From JAWWPY01 sp033854735 (lineage in GTDB: Bacteria > Actinomycetota > Actinomycetes > Streptosporangiales > Streptosporangiaceae), in NCBI GenBank assembly GCA_033854735.1, contig JAWWPY010000439.1, positions 7,850-71,849 on the forward strand: a DNA stretch of 64,000 bases, in the 5' to 3' direction. Made by a program: the position numbers and the translations under genes. This document shows positions 40,725-48,901 of this stretch, one piece after another; within the stretch, counting starts at the first letter, position 1; every line of letters starts with the position of its first letter. The notes below the pieces were generated by a model. It did no database searches, had not been told where the DNA came from, and saw only the letters and a list, made by a program, of their open reading frames with translations.

Positions 40725-41660
40725 CTAGCCCCCGTAGTTCCCGGTGGGCAGCCCGGTGACCCCGGGCCTGGCCCGCAGCACGTGCCCGGCCAGCGGCTCG
40801 GCCGCGAGCTGGGCGGCATCCATGCCCTGCCACGCGCTGGTCAGATAGAGCTGATCAAGATCCCGGCCGGCGAAGCCGGGGCAGGTGGGCTGGGTCACCG
40901 GCACGGGGAAGATGCCGAGCAGCTCGCCGGCCGCCGTGTACCGGCGGACGCAGCCGCCCTGCCACATCGCGATCCACAGGCAGCCGGCGGCGTCGATGGC
41001 CAGGCCATCGGGAATGCCGTCCGCCGGCCCGAACCTCACCAGGTCACGCTCGCCGCTGAGCTCCCCGGTCGCCGGATCGTGCGCGAACGCCCGCACCCTG
41101 GGCTCCGGCTCGCCTGAGTCGATGTAGTAGAAGGTCTCGCCGTGCGGGCTCCAGCCGAGCCCGTTGGACTCGGTAACGCCACCGAAGACCAGCGCCACCG
41201 AGCCGTCCGGGTCGAGCCGGTAGAGCGAGCCCGCGCCCGCGCGCATATCCAGTGCCACCGTGCCCGCCCAGAACCGGCCCGCCTGGTCGCAGGCGCCGTC
41301 GTTGAACCGCACATCCCCGGGCATCCCGGGCGGGCGCAGCGGGCCGGCGGCGGGCGAGCCGTCAGCGGCGGTGAGCCGGAACCCGTCGGCGGCGGCGAGC
41401 ACGTACCCGCCAGCGCGCCGCGGGATCGCCGCGCCGACCGCCACGCCGACGTCGGCGAGGATCTCATCCCCGGCGTCCCCCTTCCCAGCTTCCGGGCGGA
41501 ACCGGTGCACCTGCCCGGCGTTGATGTCGACCCAGATCAGGCACGCGCGAGCCGCGTCCCAGACCGGGTGCTCGGCCAGCTCCGCGCGGGCTGGGACGGC
41601 GACCTCCCAGGCCAGCTCCGGCCCGCGCCCCTCCGGCTCGCGCCCCTTTGGCTCGCTCAT
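40725..41660 (-). CDS. SMP-30/gluconolactonase-family sugar lactonase
   Basis: This 311-residue six-bladed propeller hydrolase has its metal ligands placed as in SMP-30/gluconolactonase: E30 (LAEHPVWD), N166 (SNGLGWS) and D218 (IPDGLAID). N120 in RFNDGACD contacts substrate. It opens aldonolactones to aldonic acids. Its start overlaps the permease stop by 4 bp. It sits in one operon with a sugar ABC importer and an IlvD/Edd dehydratase, the next enzyme in non-phosphorylative sugar oxidation. No signal peptide, so cytoplasmic. Confidence 0.93.
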   Translation of the reverse strand: MSEPKGREPEGRGPELAWEVAVPARAELAEHPVWDAARACLIWVDINAGQVHRFRPEAGKGDAGDEILADVGVAVGAAIPRRAGGYVLAAADGFRLTAADGSPAAGPLRPPGMPGDVRFNDGACDQAGRFWAGTVALDMRAGAGSLYRLDPDGSVALVFGGVTESNGLGWSPHGETFYYIDSGEPEPRVRAFAHDPATGELSGERDLVRFGPADGIPDGLAIDAAGCLWIAMWQGGCVRRYTAAGELLGIFPVPVTQPTCPGFAGRDLDQLYLTSAWQGMDAAQLAAEPLAGHVLRARPGVTGLPTGNYGG

Positions 41661-42535
41661 TTGCCCATCCCGAGAGTGAGGCCCTTGACCAGGTGCCGCT
41701 GGAAGATGAGATACACACCGATGGCCGGGACCGCGCTGATCAGCGAGCCCGCCATCAGCACGGGGATGCTCGTGGTGCGCCCGGACGAGAGCGCCGCCAG
41801 GCCGACCGTGATGGTGCGGTCGCCGGTCGGCAGGAAGAGCAGCCCGACCAGCAGGTCGTCCCAGATCTGGATGAACTGCAGCACGGTGACCGTGGCGATG
41901 GCGGGCAGCGACAGCGGCAGCGCGATCTGCAGGAACGTGCGCTCATAGCTCAGGCCGTCCATGACGGCGGCCTCGATCAGCTCATCGGAGATTCCGCGGT
42001 AGTAGGTGGCCATCAGGAACGTGGCGAACGGCGTGCCCAGCGCGGCGTACACCAGCACCGCCCCGGTGTAGGAGCTGATCAGGTGGAACTTCGCCATGTT
42101 GACGTATTCCGGGATGATGATCGACTGGAGCGGGACCATCAGCGCCGCGACCACGAGCAGCAAAACGGTGCCGCTGCCCCGGTAACGGAGCTTGGCGAAG
42201 GCGAAGCCTGAGCTGGTGGAGACGACCAGGATGATGACGATGGCAGCGGCACAGACGATCATGGAGTTGAGCAGCTCGCTGCCGACCGGAAGGTTCTGGA
42301 AGAGCTGTGTCCAGCCGGCCACGGAATGCCCGTGCTGCTGGTCGTACTGCGACTGATTGCGGAACGCGTTGTCCAGCAGGTAATAGAACGGGTACAGCAT
42401 GACGATGGCCACCATGACCATGAGCAGGAAGACCGGCCACGTGGTCAGCCGCTTACGCGATCGGGCCGATGGCAGCCGCGGCCCGGGCGGCGCTGGCGGG
42501 GCCGGCGAGGCTGGTGTCACGGGCGCTGCGGTCAC
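41657..42535 (-). CDS. Carbohydrate ABC permease (MalG type)
   Basis: This 292-residue permease has a proline-rich cytoplasmic N-terminus (1-28) and six transmembrane helices. The EAA loop DELIEAAVMDGLSYERTFLQ couples to the ATPase. It is the inner-membrane subunit of a CUT1 importer, like MalG. It starts 2 bp after the MalF-like permease stop and overlaps the SMP-30 gene by 4 bp. Confidence 0.93.
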   Translation of the reverse strand: MTAAPVTPASPAPPAPPGPRLPSARSRKRLTTWPVFLLMVMVAIVMLYPFYYLLDNAFRNQSQYDQQHGHSVAGWTQLFQNLPVGSELLNSMIVCAAAIVIILVVSTSSGFAFAKLRYRGSGTVLLLVVAALMVPLQSIIIPEYVNMAKFHLISSYTGAVLVYAALGTPFATFLMATYYRGISDELIEAAVMDGLSYERTFLQIALPLSLPAIATVTVLQFIQIWDDLLVGLLFLPTGDRTITVGLAALSSGRTTSIPVLMAGSLISAVPAIGVYLIFQRHLVKGLTLGMGK

Positions 42536-42537
42536 CG

Positions 42538-43425
42538 CTACGAGCCCTCCTCGTCCGCTGGCTTGATCAGGCGGAGCTGGACCAGCCCGACGAAGATCAT
42601 GATCACGAACAGGATGATCCCGTACAGGGCGCCCGTTCCGAACTGGCCCTGGGCGAAGCCGGTCTGGTAGACGAAGAACTCGAGCGTGGTGGTGCCGAGC
42701 CCGGGCCCGCCGCCGGTCATCACGAAGATCAGGCTGAACAGCGCGGAGAACGCGCTGATCACCGTGATCACGAAGGCGAACTGGACGAACCGGGTGAGCA
42801 GCGGCAGCGTCACCCGGAAGAAGATCTGGCGGCGGCTCAGCCCGTCGACCCGGGCCGCCTCGATCAGAGTCGGGTCCAGGGTGGCCATGCCGGTCAGGAA
42901 GATGATGGTGTTGGTCCCGAGCATCGACCAGACGAAGGTGATGGCCAGGGCCGCGAGCGCGCTGTGCGACCCGGCCAGCATGTCGGTCGCCGACGAGCCG
43001 AGCCCCACATCCGCGAGCAGCTTGTTCAAGCTGCCGTCGGCGGCGAAGAACTGGAGGGCCACCATGCCGACGACCACCCAGGACACCGCCGTGGGCAGGA
43101 AGTAGACGGACCGGAAGAACCGCCAGCCGCGGACATGCTCATTGAGCAGCGCGGCGACGGCCAGCGGGATCCCGAGCGCGAACGGGATGCACAGCAGCAG
43201 CAGGCCGTTGTTCCCGAGCACCCGCCAGAAGATCGGGTCGCTCAGCGCGGTGGAATACGTGCTCGGCCCGATCCAGGTCGAGGTCAGGCCGTTCCAGTTG
43301 GTCATCGAGTAGTAGACGGCCTGGCCGACCGGCACGCCGAGGAACGCGGCCACCAGCGCTACGGCGGGCAGGGACAGCAAGACCCCCGCCCGCCTGCGGC
43401 GCCTGGTGAGCCTGCTAGCGCTCAC
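42538..43425 (-). CDS. Carbohydrate ABC permease (MalF type)
   Basis: This 295-residue permease has six hydrophobic segments and the EAA loop PTLIEAARVDGLSRRQIFF. The N-terminus is strongly basic (RLTRRRRRAG) before the first helix. It pairs with the following MalG-like subunit. Its start overlaps the solute-binding protein stop by 4 bp, so the importer genes are tightly coupled. Confidence 0.93.
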   Translation of the reverse strand: MSASRLTRRRRRAGVLLSLPAVALVAAFLGVPVGQAVYYSMTNWNGLTSTWIGPSTYSTALSDPIFWRVLGNNGLLLLCIPFALGIPLAVAALLNEHVRGWRFFRSVYFLPTAVSWVVVGMVALQFFAADGSLNKLLADVGLGSSATDMLAGSHSALAALAITFVWSMLGTNTIIFLTGMATLDPTLIEAARVDGLSRRQIFFRVTLPLLTRFVQFAFVITVISAFSALFSLIFVMTGGGPGLGTTTLEFFVYQTGFAQGQFGTGALYGIILFVIMIFVGLVQLRLIKPADEEGS

Positions 43426-44720
43426 GGGAAGGTGTTGCCCCGCTGGGTCGAGGGCAGCTGGTTGTGCGTCTCGGCCAGGTTCTGCAGTGCGGCCTGGACG
43501 GTCTGCGTGCCGTTGAGGACCGAAGGCAGGAACTTCTGCGCGGCGCTGACGATGTTCGCCTGCACCACGTTGTCCAGCATCGGGTAGACGGTCAAGTGAT
43601 CAGTGCTGACCAGGTTCAGCATCTGCTGGTTCACCGGGTTACTCGTGGACGTGCCGGTGATCGCCGGGATGAGGCCAGCCGCGTTGATGATGCGCGCCGC
43701 GGCCGGGGTGGTCATGTACGAGAGGAACTCCGCGTCCTGCACCGGATGCTGCGAGTAGCTCATCTCCGACAGGCCGTCACCGGCGAAGTCGACCACGCCC
43801 TTGATCGGGGTGTCGGAGAACGGCGGGGCGAAGGCGGCCACCTTGCTGCCCAGCGCGCTGGTGAACTTCTGGGTATCCCAGGTGCCATCCACCATCATCG
43901 CGGCCTTGCCGGACTCGAACTGGCCGAGGTTGTTGGTGTTGGTCACCACGTCCTTGTTGGTGCAGCCGGAACTGTGCAGCTTGGTCCAGTTGGCCAGCTG
44001 AGCGGCCACGGCCGGTGAGGTCCACGGGATCTGGCCGCTGTACAGGCCCTGCCACTGCTGCACGGAGTAGGCACCGATCATCATGTAGCTCAAGTCGTAC
44101 CACGGGTAGAACGTCGCGCCGAGCGGCTGGCCGCCGTTGCCGTAGACGATCGGCGTGTAACCGGCGTTCTTGAGCTTGGTGCACGCCGCGTACAACTGGT
44201 TCCAGTTGGTCGGCACCGAGGTGACGCCGGCCTTGGCGAAGTCGCTCTTGTTGTAGAAGCCGATGTAGAACTGGTTCTCCAGCGGGATGACATACGGCCC
44301 GTTGGCCGCGTTGAAGCTGTCGCTGGTCCACTTCAGGGCGTTCGGGTCAATCCTGGCCAGGTCAGCGGCCGACACCTGGCCCTTGAGGTTCTTCAGGAAG
44401 CTCTTGTACTGCAGCGTGAACAGCCCGGTCCACATGACCCCGAGATCGGGACCGTTTCTGGAGATCGCGGCGGCCTGCAGTTGCGCGAAGTAGTTGCTGG
44501 CGGGCTGGCTGACCACGGTCACCTTGATGTTGGAGTGCAGCTTCTCGAAGGCCTTGGCCAGGTTGTTCAGCGCCGTGGCGTTCTGCTCGGTGCCGTAGTT
44601 GTGCCAAATGGTGATCGTGACCGGACTCGCGGCGGTTCCGCCACTGCTGCCACTGCTGCAGCCAGCGGCCAGCAGTGCCGCGGCCGCCGCGGCAGCCACA
44701 GCCAATTTCCATCGCTTCAC
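43422..44720 (-). CDS. Extracellular sugar-binding lipoprotein of the ABC importer
   Basis: This 432-residue family 1 solute-binding protein has a lipoprotein signal, MKRWKLAVAAAAAAALLAAG then C21 (lipobox LAAGC), and a Ser/Gly linker. The PVTITIWHNYGTEQN strand starts the mature fold. Start is GTG 44720 with GGAGAG five bases upstream. It captures the sugar outside the membrane for the two permeases encoded next. An 83-bp gap before it contains a short direct repeat (CTGCGTGCTC twice) and could hold an internal promoter that boosts binding protein expression. Confidence 0.93.
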   Translation of the reverse strand: MKRWKLAVAAAAAAALLAAGCSSGSSGGTAASPVTITIWHNYGTEQNATALNNLAKAFEKLHSNIKVTVVSQPASNYFAQLQAAAISRNGPDLGVMWTGLFTLQYKSFLKNLKGQVSAADLARIDPNALKWTSDSFNAANGPYVIPLENQFYIGFYNKSDFAKAGVTSVPTNWNQLYAACTKLKNAGYTPIVYGNGGQPLGATFYPWYDLSYMMIGAYSVQQWQGLYSGQIPWTSPAVAAQLANWTKLHSSGCTNKDVVTNTNNLGQFESGKAAMMVDGTWDTQKFTSALGSKVAAFAPPFSDTPIKGVVDFAGDGLSEMSYSQHPVQDAEFLSYMTTPAAARIINAAGLIPAITGTSTSNPVNQQMLNLVSTDHLTVYPMLDNVVQANIVSAAQKFLPSVLNGTQTVQAALQNLAETHNQLPSTQRGNTFP

Positions 44721-44803
44721 GGCTCTCTCCTTAATCTGTGTGCCTTACTTACCTGCGTGCTCTGTGCTTATCTGCGTGCTCCGTGGCCAGCCATGTCTCC
44801 CCC

Positions 44804-46567
44804 TCAGGAGCGCCCGACGACCGGCTCGACGAATTTCCGCTCCGCTGCGGTGGGTGCCCGGAGAAAGTCGAGATCGCATCCGTCCGGCGCCTGCAGCACG
44901 TGCCTGGCGTACAAGGCGGGCCAGCCACGCAGGTGCGCCGGCGGCTGCGGTGCCCAGGCGGCGCGGCGGCGGGCCAGTTCGGCCGGGGTAACCTCGAGTT
45001 CCAGCGAGCCGGCCTCGACGTCGACGGCGATCGTGTCACCGTCCCTGACCAGGCCCAGCGGGCCGCCGATGGCGGCTTCGGGCGCCACGTGCAGCAGCAC
45101 GGTCCCGAAGCTGGTGCCGCTCATCCGGGCATCCGTGACCCGGACCATGTCGGTAACCCCGGCCCGCACCAGCCGGGCCGGGATCGGGATCATGCCCCAC
45201 TCGGGCATCCCGGGCACGCCGACCGGCCCGCAGCCGGCCAGGACCAGCACGCTGTCCCGGGTTACCGGAAGATCAGGGTCATCGATCCTGGCCAGCATGT
45301 CGTCGTAGCCGCGGAACACCACGGCCGGACCGCGGTGCCGCAGCAGTTCCGGCGAGGCCGCCGAGGTCTTGATGACAGCGCCGTCCGGCGCCAGCGAGCC
45401 GTGCACGACCCCGAAGGCACCGCCTTTCCGCAACGGCCTGGCGGCGCGCCTGATCACGCCGGTCGGGGCCGGGGCGCTGGCCGCGATCTCGCCGATGGTC
45501 GGCCCGGCGACGGTCACGGCGTCGCGGTCCAGCAGCCCGGACAGCTCGCCGAGGAGCGCCGGTACCCCGCCGCCCGCGTCAAAGTCCTGCATCAGGCCCG
45601 ACCCGGAAGGCTCGACGTCGGCCAGGACCGGCACCGTCGCCCCGATCCGGCTGATGTCGGCCAGCGGGAACGGCACGCCGACCCGCCCGGCCAGCGCGGC
45701 CAGGTGGATCACCGCATTGGTGGAACCACCGATCGCGTGCAGCGCGACGACGGCGTTGGCGAAGGCCCCGGGGGTCAGGATCCCCGCGGGCCGCCGGTCG
45801 TCGGTGACCGCGGTGACGGCCGCCCGGCCGGCCAGCCTGGCCGCGGCGGCCGAGCGCGGATCACCGGCCGGGATCGAGCTCGATCCCGGGATCATCAGGC
45901 CCAGCACCTCGGACAGCACCGCCATCGTGGAGGCCGTCCCCATCGTGTTGCACGCGCCGAGACCGCAGCTCAGGCACTTCTCAAGCTCGCGCCACGCGGT
46001 GTCGTCGAGCCGCCCGGCGCGCCGCTCATCCCAGAGCCGCCAGAGCGCCGTGCCGGTCCCGATCCGGCCGCCGCGGAAGCTGACCACCGGCCGGGCGCCG
46101 CCGGTGACCAGGACGGTGGGGATATTCGCGCTGACCGCGCCCATCACCGCGCCCGGGACGCTCTTGTCGCAATTGGCCAGGATGACGATTCCGTCGAGCG
46201 GGTTGGCGCGGATCATTTCCTCGATCTCGATCGCCAGCAGGTTCCGGTACAGCATGGCGCTCGGTTTCATCAGGTCCTCGCCGAGCGAGATGGTGGGGAA
46301 CTCGACTCCGACCCCGCCCGCCTGCCCGATTCCCTCCTTGACCGCGCCGACCAGGTCGTTCAGCGGCAGGTTGCACGGGTTGAGCTCGCTGGCCGAGTTG
46401 GCGATCCCGATGATGGGCCCGTTGCCGGCCGCGGCGATGCGCACGCCAGCGGAGGCGAGCGCCACGCGGTGGGCCATGGCCACCTCGTCGTCGCCCGTCA
46501 GCCAGGCGCGGCTGCGCAGCGCGCTGGCCGCTCGGGTCATCGGGGGCATGCCTGTCATCCGGGTCAC
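44804..46567 (-). CDS. IlvD/Edd-family sugar-acid dehydratase
   Basis: This protein of about 587 residues is an iron-sulfur dehydratase with three cluster cysteines at C65 (NPCNLP), C133 (ANCDKSVPGA) and C206 (GLGACNTMGTAST). The lysine in NCDK and SGLMQDFDAGGG are typical of aldonate (arabinonate/xylonate) dehydratases. It removes water from an aldonic acid to give a 2-keto-3-deoxy acid. The GTG at 46567 follows the preceding stop by 2 bp; ATGs at 46558, 46549 and 46540 are alternatives. Position in a sugar import operon with a lactonase supports a sugar-acid rather than a branched-chain amino acid role. Confidence 0.9.
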   Translation of the reverse strand: MTRMTGMPPMTRAASALRSRAWLTGDDEVAMAHRVALASAGVRIAAAGNGPIIGIANSASELNPCNLPLNDLVGAVKEGIGQAGGVGVEFPTISLGEDLMKPSAMLYRNLLAIEIEEMIRANPLDGIVILANCDKSVPGAVMGAVSANIPTVLVTGGARPVVSFRGGRIGTGTALWRLWDERRAGRLDDTAWRELEKCLSCGLGACNTMGTASTMAVLSEVLGLMIPGSSSIPAGDPRSAAAARLAGRAAVTAVTDDRRPAGILTPGAFANAVVALHAIGGSTNAVIHLAALAGRVGVPFPLADISRIGATVPVLADVEPSGSGLMQDFDAGGGVPALLGELSGLLDRDAVTVAGPTIGEIAASAPAPTGVIRRAARPLRKGGAFGVVHGSLAPDGAVIKTSAASPELLRHRGPAVVFRGYDDMLARIDDPDLPVTRDSVLVLAGCGPVGVPGMPEWGMIPIPARLVRAGVTDMVRVTDARMSGTSFGTVLLHVAPEAAIGGPLGLVRDGDTIAVDVEAGSLELEVTPAELARRRAAWAPQPPAHLRGWPALYARHVLQAPDGCDLDFLRAPTAAERKFVEPVVGRS

Positions 46568-46569
46568 GG

Positions 46570-47511
46570 CTAGGGCTCCGGGAGCCCGAGGCCCTTGGCG
46601 CCCGGGCCGGACTGGACGAGCTCCATGCCGCTGCGGCCGATCCACTCCAGCGCGACGGCCGCCCGGTGGACCTTCTCCCTCGCTATGGCCACCGCCTCAT
46701 CGACCAGGTGCAGGCCGCTCGGATAGAGCGGCCGCGAGTTCCGCAGGCCGAACTTGACGTACATCGGCGCGGCCACGCGGATCAGGTCGGCCGCCTCATG
46801 GCCGCGGACGACGCCGCCCATCGCGTCCGGCGTCTCCACGTACAGGTCGATCGGCACCGAGCTGACCGCCCGCATCTCGGCGATCTGCCCGAGTGTGAGG
46901 TCGGAGGGTACGTTGATGGTCGTCCCGCCCAGCTGCTCAAGGACCCGGAAGCCGAGCGGGTTGGACGGCGCCAGCACCGCCGACACCTTCCAGACGATCG
47001 ACGCGGGAAGCTCGCCCGCCGCCTGGATCTCGGCGACCAGCTGGAGCAGGCCGGCGTCGGCGATCAGGAAGCCCCTGATGCCGCGCTCGGCCGCCCGCTG
47101 GATATCGTCGATCGCGTAGCGCAGCTGCCGGGTGCCGCGGAGCTGGCCAGCCAGGCTCTCGTCGGCATGAGCCGCCCGGCCGGTGTCCCACTCCTCGCGC
47201 GGCCCGACGAACAGCGACACCTCGAGGCCGTTGTCGGCGCCGATCCTGGCCATCTCGGCCAGCTCGGCCGCCGTCAGCATCATCGCGCCGCTGCCCTGGG
47301 AGACGCGGTTGACGGTGACGCCACGGGCGCACGCCTCGGCCACGACGGCCGCGAGCACGACCGGGCCCTCGACGCTGGGGATCTCGATCCGGAAATCCGC
47401 GCCGTCGGGAAAGCGCAGCAGGCTGGCCGGGGCGGCGGGCTCGGGCAGCAGGCCACGGCCCTCGAGGATGGCTGCCCCGCTCACCGGCTGGTCTTCCTTC
47501 CGCTTCGTCAT
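46570..47511 (-). CDS. TIM-barrel protein, U32-peptidase-like (uncertain)
   Basis: This 313-residue protein has alternating beta/alpha character. Blocks include VTVNRVSQGSGAMML, IRGFLIADAGLLQLV, TTINVPSDLTLGQIAEMR, VPIDLYVETPDAMGGVVRG and MYVKFGLRNSRPLYPSG. The pattern recalls U32-family proteins, which are now mostly seen as TIM-barrel hydroxylation/cleavage enzymes. The U32 signature cysteines (G-S-x-C and G-x-C) are absent, so proteolysis is unlikely. GGAGG eight bases before the ATG supports the start, which overlaps the M24-like gene by 4 bp. In this operon it could supply the missing cleavage or isomerisation step of the sugar-acid pathway. That is speculation. Confidence 0.6.
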   Translation of the reverse strand: MTKRKEDQPVSGAAILEGRGLLPEPAAPASLLRFPDGADFRIEIPSVEGPVVLAAVVAEACARGVTVNRVSQGSGAMMLTAAELAEMARIGADNGLEVSLFVGPREEWDTGRAAHADESLAGQLRGTRQLRYAIDDIQRAAERGIRGFLIADAGLLQLVAEIQAAGELPASIVWKVSAVLAPSNPLGFRVLEQLGGTTINVPSDLTLGQIAEMRAVSSVPIDLYVETPDAMGGVVRGHEAADLIRVAAPMYVKFGLRNSRPLYPSGLHLVDEAVAIAREKVHRAAVALEWIGRSGMELVQSGPGAKGLGLPEP

Positions 47512-48800
47512 GTACCGACCTCCAGGACTGTGGGCCGCGGTGGCCGCATGGTGTCGTCGGGCTCCATCGGCCATCCGGGCGAGATGGTCACCCGCTGGTG
47601 AACTCCGTCGTCCGCCACGAGGTAGGTGTCCTCGGACTTGGCGCCGCCCGGCAGACTCGGATTCCAGGCCACGGCGTGCCCGGCCCGGACCGGCTCGGCG
47701 TACCACCGGGACCCGCGCTGCCCGGGCGCGATCTCGAACTCCCGCTGGGCGAACCCGATCGGGCCGCCCTGGTAGTGACCGGACCAGCCGCCCGGCGCTC
47801 CGGCCCGGGCGTAGGCCGCGTCCAGCGCGTCCAGGGCCGCTCCGTAGCTGCCGCCCGGGACGCACGCGGACAGGACGGCGTCCTCGATCGCCAGTACCCG
47901 GCGGCGCAGTGCGGCGAAGCCCGGATCGAGCGGCGCCGACGCCGCGAACCGGGTGGCCGCGGCGTGCAGCCCGGCCCGCCGGGCGACCACGACCGCCATC
48001 ACCAGGCGGTCTACCGGCGCTCCGACGGCCATCGGATGGCGGTACCGCTCAAGCCGGTCGTCCCCGCCCACGATCAGGACCGGGGCATCGGCGCCCTGGG
48101 CCTCGAGGAAGGCGGCGCAGCGAGCCTGAATGTCCAGGTCACGCTCACCCGGGCGCCATTGCGTCAGGGCCGACTGGAGCGCTTCCGCCGCATCGGCGCC
48201 GAGGTCAGCGAGGTCGGCCTGCTCGGCGGGGGACAGCGCGAGCCGGAGAGCGGTCAGGTCGGCCGACGCGTCGATGCCGAATGCTGGGTGGCCGTCGGAG
48301 GCTAGCCGGGCGGCGGGCGCGCCCGCCAGCGACTCGGCCGCTGCGACGAAACCCTCTGGCTGATGCCACGGAACCTCGGCCAGCTCGCCGAACCCATGCC
48401 GGGCTGGATCGTATTCGTCCCTGACCCGGTCCGCCTCGACCTGCGTGGTGATCAGGCCGGCGCCCGCGGGCGAGATGACCACCCAGACCAGGTCCACGTG
48501 GGCGGCCCGGTCGACCAGCGGTGCCACCCCGCCGGACGCCCACGCCACGGCGGCCGGCCCGGTCAGCACCAGCCCGGCCGGGCCGTTGCTGGCGTGGAGC
48601 TCCTGGGCCGGCAACCCATGGGCCGGCGTCCCCTGGGCCTGCGTCCCCTGGGCCTGCAACCCATGGGCCGGCAACCCCTGGGCCGGCAACCCCTGGGCCT
48701 GCAACCACTCCGTGGCGCGCTGAAGAGCCGCCCCGGCCCGGGCGACGCTTCGCTGGGAGCGTTTTGTCCTACCGAACGACGTTGCGTGATATAGAATCAC
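47508..48800 (-). CDS. M24-fold protein lacking metal aspartates (pseudo-aminopeptidase)
   Basis: This protein of about 430 residues has the creatinase/Xaa-Pro peptidase (M24) layout. The N-terminal domain (LVLTGPAAVAWASGG) is followed by a pita-bread domain with SGHYQGGPIGFAQREFE and AWNPSLPGGAKSEDTYLV, which keep the His and one Glu ligand. The two Asp ligands normally found earlier are not seen; the matching strand reads VMAVVVARRAGLHAA. A metallopeptidase reaction is therefore doubtful. A 105-bp minisatellite adds QGLPA-like repeats near the N-terminus. The start is uncertain: GTG 48800 used, TTG 48836 possible, neither with a ribosome site. It is first in the sugar operon. Confidence 0.72.
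   Translation of the reverse strand: MILYHATSFGRTKRSQRSVARAGAALQRATEWLQAQGLPAQGLPAHGLQAQGTQAQGTPAHGLPAQELHASNGPAGLVLTGPAAVAWASGGVAPLVDRAAHVDLVWVVISPAGAGLITTQVEADRVRDEYDPARHGFGELAEVPWHQPEGFVAAAESLAGAPAARLASDGHPAFGIDASADLTALRLALSPAEQADLADLGADAAEALQSALTQWRPGERDLDIQARCAAFLEAQGADAPVLIVGGDDRLERYRHPMAVGAPVDRLVMAVVVARRAGLHAAATRFAASAPLDPGFAALRRRVLAIEDAVLSACVPGGSYGAALDALDAAYARAGAPGGWSGHYQGGPIGFAQREFEIAPGQRGSRWYAEPVRAGHAVAWNPSLPGGAKSEDTYLVADDGVHQRVTISPGWPMEPDDTMRPPRPTVLEVGT
48602..48706 (+). repeat. 15-bp minisatellite in the M24-like gene
   Basis: Seven units of C[C/A]TGGGCC[G/T]GC[A/G][A/T]CC, each exactly 15 bp, run from 48602 to 48706. On the coding strand they give A-Q-G-L-P, A-Q-G-T-Q and A-H-G-L-P type pentapeptides between the first helix and the first strand of the protein. 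Confidence 0.92.
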
Positions 48801-48801
48801 G
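48785..48801. promoter_or_regulatory. CGTGAT-N5-ATCACG dyad
   Basis: A perfect 6-5-6 inverted repeat (48785-48790 and 48796-48801) lies in the region between the sugar operon and the divergent iclR gene. It overlaps the possible GTG start of the M24-like gene. Candidate operator. Confidence 0.5.
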
Positions 48802-48862
48802 TAGGTAACGGAACTATTGTTTGTGGGCCCTGTCAAGGAGAGTTACCGCTTCTTGATCGTGC

Positions 48863-48879
48863 GTTCGGTTATACCGAAC
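48863..48879. promoter_or_regulatory. GTTCGG-N5-CCGAAC dyad, candidate IclR operator
   Basis: A perfect inverted repeat with the same 6-5-6 geometry as the dyad at 48785. It lies 22 bp before the iclR GTG. A further CCGAAC half-site is at 48773-48778. Its position suggests autoregulation and control of the divergent sugar operon by the IclR protein. Confidence 0.6.
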
Positions 48880-48901
48880 ATTCTTGCGCGGAGGTGCGCG
48901 A

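Noticed and set aside
44738..46573. Long plus-strand frame of about 611 codons opposite the IlvD/Edd gene
   Set aside because: It mirrors a fully conserved dehydratase and is Arg/Gly/Pro/His-rich without domains, which is the usual effect of high third-position GC.
46570..47511. True U32 collagenase-type peptidase
   Set aside because: The defining cysteine motif of U32 peptidases is not present, so only a fold-level resemblance is claimed.
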